Positions 12,517-23,636 of a stretch of DNA of 64,000 nt are shown piece by piece. The DNA lies in NCBI GenBank assembly GCA_014905825.1, contig JACGCN010000002.1, positions 1,426,001 through 1,490,000 of the forward strand. Direction: 5' to 3'. How positions within the stretch are numbered: position 1 is the stretch's first letter; each line of letters begins with the position of its first letter. The stretch comes from Lyophyllum atratum. Its lineage: Eukaryota > Basidiomycota > Agaricomycetes > Agaricales > Lyophyllaceae. The translations under genes and the position numbers were made by a program. A model generated the notes under the pieces. It made no database searches and was not told the origin of the DNA. It saw only the letters and a program-made list of their open reading frames with translations.

Positions 12517-15070
12517 ATGTCAAACACAGATTTTGACACTCCCGAATTCCATGCAGAGGTTGCATCTTACGCTCTCTCCTTACGAGGTCGAAAGCTGACC
12601 GCAGCACTGGCATTTGTGACCGGAACCGGGTTCACACTCTTCGGGCACGCAGAACCGATCTTTCACCCCAAATCGCACAATACTAAGTTGCAAATTATAG
12701 CTACGACCAAGGCGTCATGTCATCCTTATTAACCGCCAAACAGGTCGTCGCGGACTCCAAGTCTCTGTCAAAATCCATAACTAACATACCGAGCACTCTA
12801 GTTCTTAATTATGTTCCCTGAAGTGGCTGTCAGTGACGCTCACCCGAACCATGCCACCCTGCAAAGTCTACTCGTCGCCATCTATGTAGGTCGCGTCCTC
12901 GAATGGAAATCTCCGATCACTATACATGTAGCCATTTCTTAGGAGATCGGATGTCTTGTTGGCGCACTTTCCAACCTTCGGGTCGGAGATTGGTTAGGCC
13001 GACGCCGAACTATTATACTGGGAGGTGTAATCATGGTTCTAGGCGCGATTCTCCAAGCAGCGTCATATAGCTACGTCCAGATACTTGTGGCTCGTGTTAT
13101 CACTGGACTCGGAAACGGTCTCAATGTGCGCAGGTCTTTCTTTCTTTCTATGTATTCTCTTTCGATTTAAAAGACTAGACGTCAACTGTTCCTACTTACC
13201 ATTCTGAGTGCGCCCCCGCCGCTCACCGCGGTAGCTTAATCATGATTGAAGGCAGCCTGATCACCTTCGGGATCATGATCTCGTGAGTCACTGCCGTTCA
13301 ACCCGTCGAAGTTGGCGACTAAGAAAATTACAACAGATACGTTAGTTCAATCTTCATGTTGTTAATCATGACTGTTAGGCTGATGTCAGTGCGTCTGCTG
13401 GTGTCCCCAATCAGTGGATTGACTTTGCCTTGTCAGTTTCTTCGTCTTTTTAAACCACCACATCCTCATCGATATATGATAGGTTTTGGGTCAGCGGGTC
13501 ATCTGCGCAATGGAGAGTCCCAATAGCCCTACAAATCATTTTTGCACTTGTCATGATTTGCAGCATAGGCTTCGTACGTTGACTGGAATGTTCTACCATC
13601 ATCGTGTTAACATGACTCGTTCACCTAGTTGCCGGAATCGCCCAGATGGTGCATATATTCTGATTCTGGTTCCCGATACGGAAGCTTACAATAATTCGAA
13701 GGCTCATCAAAGCCGGCCGTCCCGCTGAAGCAATGGCCGTTATATCTGCGTTAGATGACAAACCCACGACGGATCCTGAGGTTAGACGGACATTCAGTGC
13801 CATCCGGGAAGCGGTGGAAGTCGAAGCACCTGGAATAAGTGAGAAGGCAACGGGTGCAACATCCCCTCGAAGCACGGGCCGAGTTCCCCTGAAGGAGCTT
13901 TTCACTGGAGGCCGCTCCCAGAACTTTAGAAGGGTTGCTCTCGGCGTTGTTATTCAATGTTTTCAACAGGTTCTTCTTCCTCGACAACTTTGACTATTTG
14001 GATCGCAAGAGCGCCTGACCCTTTTCTTTGGAAGATAACTGGAATCAATCTCATAACGTACTATGCTGTGAGTGGGTAGCTAGTACTTGATATTCTCACC
14101 GACCCGATCCATTGCAGACTCTTCTTTTCGAACGCCTCGGCATAAGCGATACCAAATCTCGGATCATCGCAGCTGGTAATGCGACAGAATACTTCATTGC
14201 TTCCCTTGTGGCCATCTTCATCATCGACCGCATTGGACGGCGCAAACTAATGCTTTTCGGGGCCACAGGCCAATGCATCACTATGGTCTTATTAGCAGTT
14301 CTTGGGTCGATCAATAATTCATCCGCTCGAGTAATCAGTGCTGTGCTTTTGTTCGTGTTCAACTCTTTTTTCGCGGTTGGTTGGTTGGGGATGACATGGC
14401 TATATGTGAGCTATATGTGTTCACTAATCTTGATGGGGCTAAACAGTTGTGCTTCTAGCCAGCGGAAATCGTGGGGCTTCGAACCAGAGGTCCTGCAAAC
14501 GCACTCTCGACGGCAAGTCATTCACAGCCAATTCGTATGGTATTCGCTACAATGCGAGGCATCTATTATCCAGGCAAGCAACTGGACATGGAATTTTCTG
14601 GTCGTCATGATCACTGGACCCTCCTTCCAGAATATACAATGGCGAACTTACATCGGTACGTCTTACGGCTTTCCCATCGTCTTTATACTGAAAGACTGAA
14701 TCTACAAGTGTTTGCTTCTCTCAACGCCTTCATTGTACCCTGCGTTTATTTTTTCTTCCCAGGTACGCCTCCCTATACCTGTATTATCTAGGATAAAATC
14801 GGCTGGACAATGGCCTATCGTAGAAACAGCCGGAAGGTCATTGGAAGGTGGGTAGCTTGTCGCTATTATGATACTTGTGTTGTTAATGTGCCATATACCG
14901 AAGACATGAACGTTATATTCGCTTTGGCTTATAACGAAGGCATATCACCAGTCGAAGTTTCTCTGCGCAAGGACATACCACTGTCCGGCTCGCCCGAAGC
15001 GGCAATGATTCTCAATCCAGATGTGAGGGGAGATAAATCCAGCTCTAGGAAGGGGCAAGAGAGGAAATGA
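12517..15070 (+). CDS. MFS sugar transporter (hexose/lactose permease type)
   Basis: A 12-TM sugar porter of the major facilitator superfamily at the plasma membrane. The spliced protein reads continuously: FTLFGYDQGVMSSLL, NHATLQSLLVAIYEIGCL, GDWLGRRRTIILGG, YHSECAPAAHRGSL, W.VPIALQIIF, LPESPRWLIKAGR, ITGINLITYYA, DRIGRRKLMLFG, and PAEIVGLRTRGPANALSTASNW. It ends with FFFPETAGRSLE-EDMN and AYNEGISPVEVS. These are the signature loops of the sugar porter family (both GRR motifs, PESPR, PETAGRSLE). More than ten introns interrupt it. Two have GC donors: 12645-12700 (GCACGC, phase 2) and 14513-14573 (GCAAGT). All joins kept frame, so it appears intact. Substrate is not predictable from sequence. 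It converges with IMP2, 38 bp away. Confidence 0.88.
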
Positions 15071-15108
15071 TATACGACAAGATGGTGCAGAATACCTATC
15101 ATATCATG

Positions 15109-15917
15109 TTAATATTTTACAATGCCATCGAAAGTCACTCGTGCTGATCGGTCCCTGTCCTTCTCGAATCCGGCCATAGCGTGTCGATAAGCTGCCTCAT
15201 TTCGGCGGGGAATATTCATCATGGGAAGACGACCAAAGCGAGGAAGGGGCCAAAGGATCCCTATCAACTTAGAGTCGATCAGCGCCGCTGGGATCTGTGG
15301 AGGTTGAACATGATGTGATCAGTGAAGATGAGGCGACATACCGGCCCAAACAAGTTGCTGTCGTCGCTAAAGAAGGGTTCATCGCCTGTAGAATAACGTC
15401 CATACCGATGCAAGTGGGGAAAAAAAAGAGAGAAAAAAACCTTCAACCCAGACATGTCCTGGCGGAACATGGACTATGAGATCTGGATAGGGAGGGAGGG
15501 TCCTTATTACGTCTCCTTCCGTACCGACGATCCTTTTGACAAGCATGTGCTTTGGGTCATCCGGGGAGCTAAGTGTGAAGGTATTCTATCAGTGACCTTG
15601 CAGAGAGAGATAACTGAGGCACACCGTATGGCTACGATGTCACCCTTTCGATAATTGTGTGAAACTCGTACGGAAAGGCGGTCAAAGATGCCAATATCTC
15701 TCCATGGCGACGAATGTGGGTTGAGAGCAGGCTAACTGGGATTCTTTAGAAGAGCGATGCAGCAAACGCAGGAGTGACATACCTGCATGCTGCGTCCTGT
15801 TATGTGTATCGGCACGTACAGTGCGGTGGTGAGAAACACCACTGCCGGAGACCAGTAGAGTAGCGATCCTAGAGGCTGGAAGAAAGGCGAGATACGTCGC
15901 CATGTCTGGCGAAACAT
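15109..15917 (-). CDS. IMP2: Mitochondrial inner membrane protease subunit 2-like (S26 signal peptidase)
   Basis: A serine/lysine signal peptidase of family S26 that removes sorting signals from proteins delivered to the intermembrane space. After ATG 15917 the N-terminus has one hydrophobic segment (LLYWSPAVVFLTTALYVPI). It is followed by the catalytic-serine box ITGRSMQ-PALNP, with an intron exactly after SMQ, then YRKGDIVAIR, and DPKHMLVKRIVGTEGD with the catalytic lysine. GHVWVEG-DEPFFSDDSNLFGPI and IGILWPLPRFGRLP complete the typical order. It ends DGIVKY at 15109. The usual GDSM is GRSM here. Imp1 and Imp2 are close relatives; the C-terminal DSNLFGPI block favours Imp2, and this is an inference. 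Confidence 0.88.
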
Positions 15918-16220
15918 GGCTGTGGGCGTATGATAATGCTGAGCCGTTTGCCTTTGTGGTACATGGAAAGATGAAGGTGACAAGTTGAATGTTGATCAGA
16001 CGTGCGGCAGTGTGACCCTCGTGGGGTAAACAACATTCACCCTGTCATATCTTACAACTCGGCCTACTATGTGTGTCGGCATAGTCGACTTATGCTTTTC
16101 AAGGTTTATATCATGAGTGGGCGTGTACCGGAACTACTAATACAAGGTGAGTAGATATGTGTCTAGGGTAATTTGTAGATATCGATACAAAAAGATTATA
16201 TGCTACATTTCAATAGATAA

Positions 16221-17510
16221 TTAAAAGTCTTCCTCGAGGGTACTGTTTCCGGATCAGCAACGCGACTAACCAGGACACCCAATAAACTCACAATGTTCTA
16301 TGGGTCGTTAAGCCTTCATGAGGAATATTAAAATTAGCCTTGGAATATTCTGAGACCCTCTTCTCAAAGAAGTTGGTCTTTCCTTGCATCGAGATCATGT
16401 CCATGAAGTCGAAGGGATTTTGCGAGCCGTAGTATTTTTCGTTGCCGAGAGACACCAGAAGTCGGTCAGCAACGAATTCGATATACTGGCACATAAGTTT
16501 CGCATTCATACCAATGAGCGCGACTGGGAGTGCATCTGCAGACATTGCACATGTGAGTAGCTATCACGCGTGGACTGTGGGATGGTCATACCTGTCAAGA
16601 ATTCTTGCTCAATTCCGACGGCCTCCACGATGATCCGCCGTATGGTGTCTGGATGCGGCCTGCGTCGAAGATGCGTGAACAGAAGGCATGCGAAGTCCGT
16701 GTGAAGACCTTCATCCCGGCTGATGAGTTCGTTCGAAAATGTGAGGCCAGGCATAAAGCCGCGTTTCTTCATCCAGAATATTGAAGCAAAGGATCCCGAG
16801 AAAAATATCCCTTCCACAGCGGCAAAGGCGACGAGCCGTTCTGCAAAGCTCGATTGCTTGTCGGATATCCACCTGAGAGCCCAGTCGGCCTTGCGCTTGA
16901 TACATGGGATAGTCTCAATAGCATCAAAAAGGCGAGTACGCTCATCCGGGTCTCTAATATAGGTGTCGATGAGCAAGGAGTAGGTCTCTGAATGCACGTT
17001 TTCCATCATGACTTGAAAACCATAGAAGCACCGCGCTTCGGCTACTTGAACCTCGTTGGAAAACCGTTCCACCAAGTTTTCATTTACGATACCGTCAGAG
17101 GCCGCGAAAAAGGCAAGGACATGGGAAATGAAATGTCGTTCGTTTGCGTTGAGTTTGTTGTTCCAGTCCATAACGTCATGCGAAAGATCCATTTCCTCTG
17201 CAGTCCAAAAAGATGCTTGTGCTTGCTTGTAAAGCTGCCATATCTGAGCAGAAAGTCAGCTGCACTGCAGAAGAACTTGGAGGATCAAACTCATACTTCG
17301 GGGTATTGTATCGGGAACAAGACAAATCGGCGCGTGGACTCTTTGAGTAGAGGTTCGTCGTCTAATAAGAGTGTCATTTCGGCCTGACTCAATAGAAAGA
17401 CAGAACATACGCTCTGGCAGATCGACATCCCCGACAAAGCGCCTCTGCAGTTCGTCGAGCGGCGGTGTTTGTCGTTCTATCTGCTTCCCGGAAGTCGACT
17501 GGACGGACAT
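16221..17510 (-). CDS. RNR2: Ribonucleotide reductase small subunit R2, copy A
   Basis: The diferric-tyrosyl radical subunit of class Ia ribonucleotide reductase. All metal ligands and the radical tyrosine are present: D in TAEEMDLS, E and H in MENVHSETY with the radical Y at its end, E in AVEGIFFSG, and E and H in [10 protein letters not shown]. The last intron joins to give the R1-binding tail FTLEEDF, stop at 16221-16223. ATG 17510 gives [10 protein letters not shown] and a short N-terminal arm, some 40 residues shorter than copy B because the exon rich in Ala/Ser/Asp is missing. Intron positions after DLPE, after QYPE, after EQEFLT and before the last exon match copy B, so the two arose by duplication of an intron-bearing gene. 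Codons are less C-ended than in copy B, suggesting lower expression. Confidence 0.93.
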
Positions 17511-17927
17511 GTTGTCAAGACATCGAGTTACCTATAGTCAACGCAAAAATCAGACAGGCCGCAAAGAGTGCACACAAGATTAGGACCTCTTCAACTCCCG
17601 GTCTCATCAAATATCTCAGCAGATGAGAGGAGGGTGAAAATGCAATCACGGCTACGCAGGAGGGATGACAGGAACTGAGGACTCAGGAGGGCCCAAGGGG
17701 CCAAAAATTTAGGATGTGTAACAATCACGTGTAATCGAGTGTATAATATTAAACGCGCCAATAAATACAAACATCACGGTCACGTCGTTAATTGATTGTT
17801 GAAGCAGCCAAACACAACCATACGTGTGTGTTTGTTACAAAAACCACGGCTCCGTGCATACCCACTCCCTCCGTTCCACCTCCATTTCCGCTGCCACTAT
17901 CTCTCTGCAAATTTTCATCTTTACTTG
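17511..17927. promoter_or_regulatory. Shared bidirectional upstream region of two R2 genes
   Basis: 417 bp separate the two opposed start codons. It contains a palindromic CACGTG at 17726-17731 and an ACGCG core at 17753-17757 (AAACGCGCC). ACGCG is the core of MBF-type (MCB) sites that drive S-phase expression of RNR genes in other fungi, so cell-cycle control is a reasonable but unproven inference. A pyrimidine-rich stretch lies just before the copy B start. Confidence 0.5.
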
Positions 17928-19466
17928 ATGGCTTCCACTATCGTCCGACGTGCCTTTACACCCGAACCTACTCCCAGTAAAAAGGTATACATTATCTGTT
18001 CGCCACTTCATTGCATGTTGTAGCTAACACGTCTTTTTTTCCTTTCCTTTTCTTTAGGCCGCTGAATCACTAGCTGCCTTCAGCTTCGATAGTCCTGCCA
18101 AACTCGCGACGAAGTCTGCCACCAAGGACATCATTGATGACGCGCGGCTATCCACCTCTCCAAAGTCACTTCTGGATGATGATGAAGACTCCCTCAACGC
18201 TGAACACGAGCTCGACGAGCTGAGGAAGAAGTTTGTAGGAGATATAGACTTGCCTGAGAGTACGTCGTTATGTCTTGACTGATATCACGTTTTGTCAATG
18301 CATTTCTTACAGGCGAGGAACCTCTGTTGAAGGAGAGCAGACGCCGATTCGTTCTGTTCCCAATTCAATACCCTGAGGTTAGTTTCATTTGCCATTGTCG
18401 ATTCCTCTATCCTCACGTATCGTGTAGATCTGGCAGATGTATAAAAAGGCCGAGGCCTCGTTCTGGACCGCAGAGGAGATGGACCTTTCTAAGGATCTCC
18501 ACGACTGGAACAACCGGCTCAACGACAAGGAGCGCCACTTTATCTCGCACGTACTCGCATTCTTCGCAGCATCGGACGGCATTGTCAACGAGAACCTCAT
18601 CGAACGTTTTTCGAACGAAGTGCAGGTTGCCGAGGCTCGCTGCTTCTATGGTTTCCAGATTATGATGGAAAACATTCACTCCGAGACTTACTCCCTCCTC
18701 ATCGACACTTACATTAAGGATATTGCGGAACGCGAATACCTGTTCGACGCTATCGAGACCATCCCTTGCATCAAGAAGAAGGCGGATTGGGCCCTCAAGT
18801 GGATCTCCGACCAGCGTTCGACCTTTGGCGAACGGCTTGTTGCCTTCGCCGCGGTTGAGGGTATTTTCTTCTCGGGATCGTTCGCCTCGATATTCTGGAT
18901 GAAGAAACGCGGCCTGATGCCCGGCTTGACATTCTCTAACGAGCTCATCAGTCGTGACGAGGGAATGCATACCGACTTCGCCTGCCTCCTCTTCAGCCAT
19001 CTCAAGCGTCGCCCTCACCCTGATACTATCAAGGCTATTATCACGCAGGCTGTTGCCATCGAGCAAGCGTTCCTCACAGGTATGTTCGATGCGGCCGACA
19101 TCCCATAGTTTACGGATTAAATTGACCTTTTCCTTAGATGCCCTGCCCGTCAAGCTCATTGGGATGAACGCCGACCTGATGTGCCAGTACATCGAGTTCG
19201 TGGCCGATCGTCTCCTCGTCGCCCTCGGGAACGACAAGGTGTACAACAAGACAAACCCCTTCGACTTCATGGACATGATTTCTCTCCAGGGCAAGACGAA
19301 CTTCTTCGAGAAGCGGGTGTCGGATTACTCCAAAGCCGGTATCAACCATTCGGGGACATCGGAGGCTTCAACGTCGTCATCTACCTTGTGCGTTTTTTTT
19401 AAAAAAAAAATATCCTTGGTCAATACTGATTCTGCCTTTAACAGCCTCCTTGATGAAGATTTTTAA
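17928..19466 (+). CDS. RNR2: Ribonucleotide reductase small subunit R2, copy B
   Basis: A second complete class Ia R2 subunit, facing away from copy A. ATG 17928 opens [19 protein letters not shown], an intron, then an acidic linker with [11 protein letters not shown] before [13 protein letters not shown]. Diiron ligands and radical tyrosine are all there: [26 protein letters not shown] and [10 protein letters not shown]. The last intron (about 19388-19442) joins to the C-terminal STFLLDEDF that docks on R1. The central exon aligns with copy A without gaps. Third codon positions are strongly C-rich, as in highly expressed genes, so this is likely the main S-phase subunit. Long open frames on the opposite strand here are a by-product of that bias. 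The final intron contains a T8A10 run. Confidence 0.95.
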
Positions 19467-19764
19467 GACCTTTCATGTATCCGTCGACCCTGCCCATCTC
19501 ATCCATATCCGTGCCATCATTACCCGCACTCTTCCGTCATCGTTTGGTGTCTAGACTATCCAAGTTATCATTATTTACCCTGTATTTTGCCATTAGTAGT
19601 ACCCGGAGGAACAGTCTCCATCCCATCCATCGCATGTGCCAGTATATCTGTAATAAAATCATGTTCTCATTCTCGTTTCAATCGTCTGGTTTCACTAGTC
19701 TTGTGCAGATGGTAATCCGTACTCTGGATGGTTAGGTCTGTTTATAGTAGTGTTGTAAGAGCTA
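19467..19764. other. 3' flank of R2 copy B
   Basis: A 300-bp AT-rich stretch between the R2 stop and the MITE. It probably contains the 3' UTR, with an AATAAA-like TAATAAAATC near 19651. Nothing else is recognised. Confidence 0.4.
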
Positions 19765-20327
19765 CAGTGGCGTGAGAAAAGTTTGCAGAGTCGACGCATC
19801 CGGTCAGACACGTCGCCTCCAGTACAACAACGGTAACACATAAGGACTGACTTTCAGGGAGGGATAGAGAGCTACTAATGTGTAGTTTATGTATGTACTC
19901 AGACCAGTATGATAATCGACACTGAGGCAAGAAATTCTGCGATTATTACCAACATGCCTGCACTATTTCTGCCACCTGTGCAACTCGATAACCAGCTCGT
20001 GTCGAAGCATTGAAGGCTGCCAAGGGTAAACATACGTGCTATGAACCTCTTCACATTGTATTATCCGCTGTCGTTGTGCTTTCGTGATGTTATCAACACA
20101 CGCTGTTCATATGCCATATTCAGACCTTGCTTACCAAGTTACAAGGCTCAGAATTCCACCATATTACCTTAATGTAACATATCATCATACATGGCAAAAC
20201 TACATATGATTAGCTACTTTTCACTCCCTAGAAGTTAGTCTGTAAGTGTTACCATTTGTTGTGTGTTCGACGCGTCTAACTTGCATCTGACCGAAACGCG
20301 ACTCTGCAAACTTTTCTCACGCCACTG
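19765..20327. mobile_element. Tc1/mariner-type MITE, 563 bp
   Basis: The left end at 19765 begins CAGTGGCGTGAGAAAAG and is matched base for base over 29 bp by the reverse complement of the right end at 20327. A further GGTCAGA block is shared a few bases inside each end. The element is flanked by TA at 19763-19764 and 20328-20329, the target duplication of Tc1/mariner elements, and CAGTGG ends are typical of that superfamily. The interior has no transposase-like frame, so it is a non-autonomous MITE mobilised in trans. Intact terminal repeats suggest recent insertion. Confidence 0.88.
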
Positions 20328-20329
20328 TA

Positions 20330-21992
20330 GGCAAGGAAATTTACTACACCTACATCTACAGGTTTTAAAGTACAAGCATCCTCTCAGTCTATCGTGCATC
20401 AAAGAAGTATATAACCAGGACAGCCGTAATGCTGTAGAATGATCCATAATTGACTGGAGAATTTGAACATGAACCTGACCGATCGTGTCAATGTCAACCG
20501 GAGCCCGTGTCCGGCTCTGTGCTAATCACGTTCCCTCGCGAGGACTTCTTCAACTCGTCCGATGGAGAGGTTTGATGATCATGAGACCCTTGTTAAAGTG
20601 GACTTAAGGACCGGGTCCTTGGGGACGGAAGCGGTTGAAGTCAAGTGGGATCACATGGCTGCAAAAATGGACCCCGTTCACGGCGCCGACGATACAGGAT
20701 CCAACAGAGGAGTACTCCATGTCGTGGTCGTTCCTGATGTTTGACGCCTGTCTCCCATGAGAGTCAGAGCACCGACCTTCTGTATGTACAATAGTGGAAG
20801 CCGGGTGTATCATAGTACGATAGGCACACCAGGTATGTGTGAGAGCCTTTCGGTCGCTGACGAATGCGCTGGTCGAGATAGGCTTTTGTCACCCTGTATG
20901 TCCAAATGTCGCGACGGTACGTCGATTTTTCCCTGACAAGATCCAGACCCGCAAAGCTGCGACATGTTTGATCCCTTGACGCATTAGCATGCGCTCACTG
21001 AGTTCCAGCACCGATAGACTTTGGTTCGTTACCCGTCGAACATGTTCTAACCATCCACCAGACCAAAGAAAAAACAAAGCACACACGGTCCACCCGCGCA
21101 TGATTACATGCCTTGATCCTGGTGAACTGGGCGACGCGATAGGCGTATGGAGGTGATAACAAGTATATTGAAAGGCACGATAAGAAGGATCATTTCTTAA
21201 ATGATCAACGGGACTGACATATTCTCGCCCTGAGCCTGCCGAGACTTGGTGCGCAAGTGCCAGAGGCTATGGCGAAGTTCAGGAGATCTGTCAGAGAGAA
21301 TGCTGACTGAGTGGTAGTTTCGACAAGCACGGAGCTGAGGAGATCGTATCTTCGAAACTTTAGGTGGCAGTCGTGTCAAACATCGTCCGGATATAACCAT
21401 GATTTTCGATGACATGTCACCGTTAGAAGTCTCCTAGATCTGCCTCCCAGTACTCTTGATGTGTATGTTTCGAGGACTTGGGCAGCTATGCTGGGAATGG
21501 TAGGCAAGCAGGAACACTAGGAGAGGTTCAAGACTTCCGGTCCATCGCTGTTAGCAACGACGTTTGAGCCTATACAGAGAAGCGTTTCGTCATGAGCTCT
21601 TGTGGAGAGAATTTGCGTTTGGCGGAAGGGAGCAAACCTGAGTCTCAGTGAATGATCGAACTTGCATGATCGTGATCGGCTTGCGGAATCAGTTCCTTCC
21701 GCCCGTGCTTCCACCACCTGTCACCGAAAGCCAAGTATCAGGCAGAGTCAGGCAGTGGCCGCCGCAGTGCCATGAGCTCGATTGCTCACATTGACACAGG
21801 AACAGATTTCTTGATTGACTTTCATGTCGCCGAAGCATGAACCTTGCGATAGTGCGGAGAAAGTGGATATCCTATTATATCCTGCGCTATATAATTCTCT
21901 TGCGTCTAATCAGGTGCGATGGACCCAAACCCAGATTCCATCGTTCTCCGTAACTTGAGCCTAGGACGATTTGACAATATCTCTCGTCCAGC
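20330..21992. other. Gene-poor interval, no supported gene
   Basis: About 1.66 kb with only short frames. A plus-strand frame of 60 codons at 20562-20744 and a minus-strand frame at 21101-20889 starting with a hydrophobic MRGWTVCALFFLW leader are the longest with an ATG. Neither extends through plausible splice sites into a recognisable domain. A TATA-like CTATATAATTC near 21888 lies about 100 bp before the next ATG and may be its promoter. Confidence 0.4.
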
Positions 21993-23636
21993 ATGAAGCC
22001 TGTGTCATTCTTGCGTAATACGTGGAGGAAAAGAGACAACAAGTCATCCACTAAAACCCAATCAGCGCATCGCGTAGAACCCGCTCTGTTGGAGGTTCAA
22101 TCGCCCTCTCCTCTCTTAAAACCTGCCTTTGGTGAAGCAGCCTCAGTATTTTCTCTCGAGTTCGATTCCACTTTCCAGGTTCGTCACGTCTTCGGCACAG
22201 CTCTCGCGCCTGGTTATTTACCACTGTCGCAGGACCCTCAGAGCAATATAACAGGCAGGGTGCTTGTAAATGGCTCCGAAAACTGGGAATCAATCCATGC
22301 TCAGATAGTTCCAAGGCTGCGCGGCAAACATGGCTCTTTGTTCCATTCTTCTCATGGTCCACCTCACAACCCTTCCCATGGCCCACGGAGTTTAAACATC
22401 GGGACTCAGGCTCTCCGTAGCGGTACCTCTCCCCATCGTCCACCTCGACCACCTTCTTTGAATCTTTCTTCCCAGCCCCCCTCAGTGATACCTCGATCTC
22501 CAACCCGCGTAAAGTTTGCTCCAGATCCACCGGTCAGACCTTCGCACCCTACCTCACCTCTACGACAAGCCTTCCCCCGTGTCGGGCGGACAAACCGGAG
22601 CTCGTCTGTTCCTGACTCATCTAAAGACTCTGATACTATTCAGGACTGCCAGGTTCAGGAGGTAGCGGCGCCTGACGTTGACGAAAAACTCTCAGATTAC
22701 TCCGGCAATAGCCCCGCCAAACCCACCGGACTCGCGCCTTCTCCCTTTTCAGACACGCCCAACATGGCGCCCGCCGTTCTTGACCTTTCAGATGCGCCGG
22801 TTTCGAAGAGCCTTTATCACGCGTCTAGTTCTGCACCGCATCTCCCGCTGCCCCAGCAAAGGTCTCGCCGACCTAATACCGAACCACGAGACAGCCTGCG
22901 TTCATCTCGGGACACACTCGCATCATTTCCACAACCACCTCCTCTACGCGTGCGTAAACGGCCTCGACCCCTCGTTTTACTGCCTACGCCAACATTGGCC
23001 CAGCTACCGCCGTCGCCCCTCTTCGGTTCGAATGATTCTACTCCCGTGGCAACTCCAACCACTTCCCGCCCTCTAAACGCACTCTCATCTCCGAAGTCTC
23101 CAAAGTACCCAGGCAGGCCTCTTCATACCATCTCTCCGCCGGCATATAGTCCTCCAAACAGTCCGTTGCCAGCCCCTCCAACATCTTCCGGATTCGTAAT
23201 GCCCTTTGATCGTGAGAAGCACAGTGGCAGGGCTCTGCGGACTGCGCAATCGACGTCCGAACTCCGTGCCCATCGATTCGGAAACCTTTATCCTAGCCAT
23301 AGAGCTACATCAAGTGCACCCGCCTCTGATCTGTTCACGACGAGGGAAGCAACAAAAAAAGTTGTGCATCCACTTCTCACCAGTCATCCGGGATCGGACT
23401 CACAGACTGTTGTAAGTTCTCTTGACATTGCGTCGGGTGATCATGTCCTTAGTTCATTGGAAAATAGGAGCCCCATGGGTTGTCAACTCCGCACCAGCAT
23501 TCAGTACACTGGGAATATGCAGTCTAAGCCTCGCTTTTCTCAGTCAGGAACCTTCCTGGTTGAAGGTCATCATCACGCTCGTTCATTGGAATTCACAACT
23601 TATCGCATTGAAATCAATCAAACAAATCATGTATAG
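21993..23636 (+). CDS. Pro/Ser-rich hypothetical protein, intronless
   Basis: A single uninterrupted 547-codon frame from ATG 21993 to the stop at 23636, in a window where almost every other gene is intron-rich. The first 40 residues are basic (FLRNTWRKRDNKSS). A short segment, about residues 45-110, is less biased (VFSLEFDSTFQVRHVFGTAL, GRVLVNGSENWESIHAQIVP) and may fold. The rest is dominated by Pro, Ser, Arg and Thr with many SP/PP pairs, so it is probably disordered and a possible phosphorylation scaffold. No known domain, signal peptide or membrane segment is visible. I do not recognise the family. Length, consistent frame and a good start make it likely real. Confidence 0.65.
   Translation: MKPVSFLRNTWRKRDNKSSTKTQSAHRVEPALLEVQSPSPLLKPAFGEAASVFSLEFDSTFQVRHVFGTALAPGYLPLSQDPQSNITGRVLVNGSENWESIHAQIVPRLRGKHGSLFHSSHGPPHNPSHGPRSLNIGTQALRSGTSPHRPPRPPSLNLSSQPPSVIPRSPTRVKFAPDPPVRPSHPTSPLRQAFPRVGRTNRSSSVPDSSKDSDTIQDCQVQEVAAPDVDEKLSDYSGNSPAKPTGLAPSPFSDTPNMAPAVLDLSDAPVSKSLYHASSSAPHLPLPQQRSRRPNTEPRDSLRSSRDTLASFPQPPPLRVRKRPRPLVLLPTPTLAQLPPSPLFGSNDSTPVATPTTSRPLNALSSPKSPKYPGRPLHTISPPAYSPPNSPLPAPPTSSGFVMPFDREKHSGRALRTAQSTSELRAHRFGNLYPSHRATSSAPASDLFTTREATKKVVHPLLTSHPGSDSQTVVSSLDIASGDHVLSSLENRSPMGCQLRTSIQYTGNMQSKPRFSQSGTFLVEGHHHARSLEFTTYRIEINQTNHV

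Noticed and set aside
12645..12700. Sugar transporter as a pseudogene because of a missing GT donor
   Set aside because: All other junctions keep frame and every signature motif is intact, so a GC-AG intron explains the site better than decay.
18413..19294. Long open frame (293 codons) on the minus strand
   Set aside because: It is antisense to the R2 copy B coding exons and open only because of their strong C-ended codon bias; no domain is visible.
20889..21101. Minus-strand ORF with a signal-peptide-like start (MRGWTVCALFFLW)
   Set aside because: The downstream sequence has no cysteine pattern or domain and no plausible splice continuation.
22051..22530. Minus-strand ORF of 159 codons
   Set aside because: Antisense to the low-complexity Pro/Ser-rich gene, without a proper ATG-led domain.
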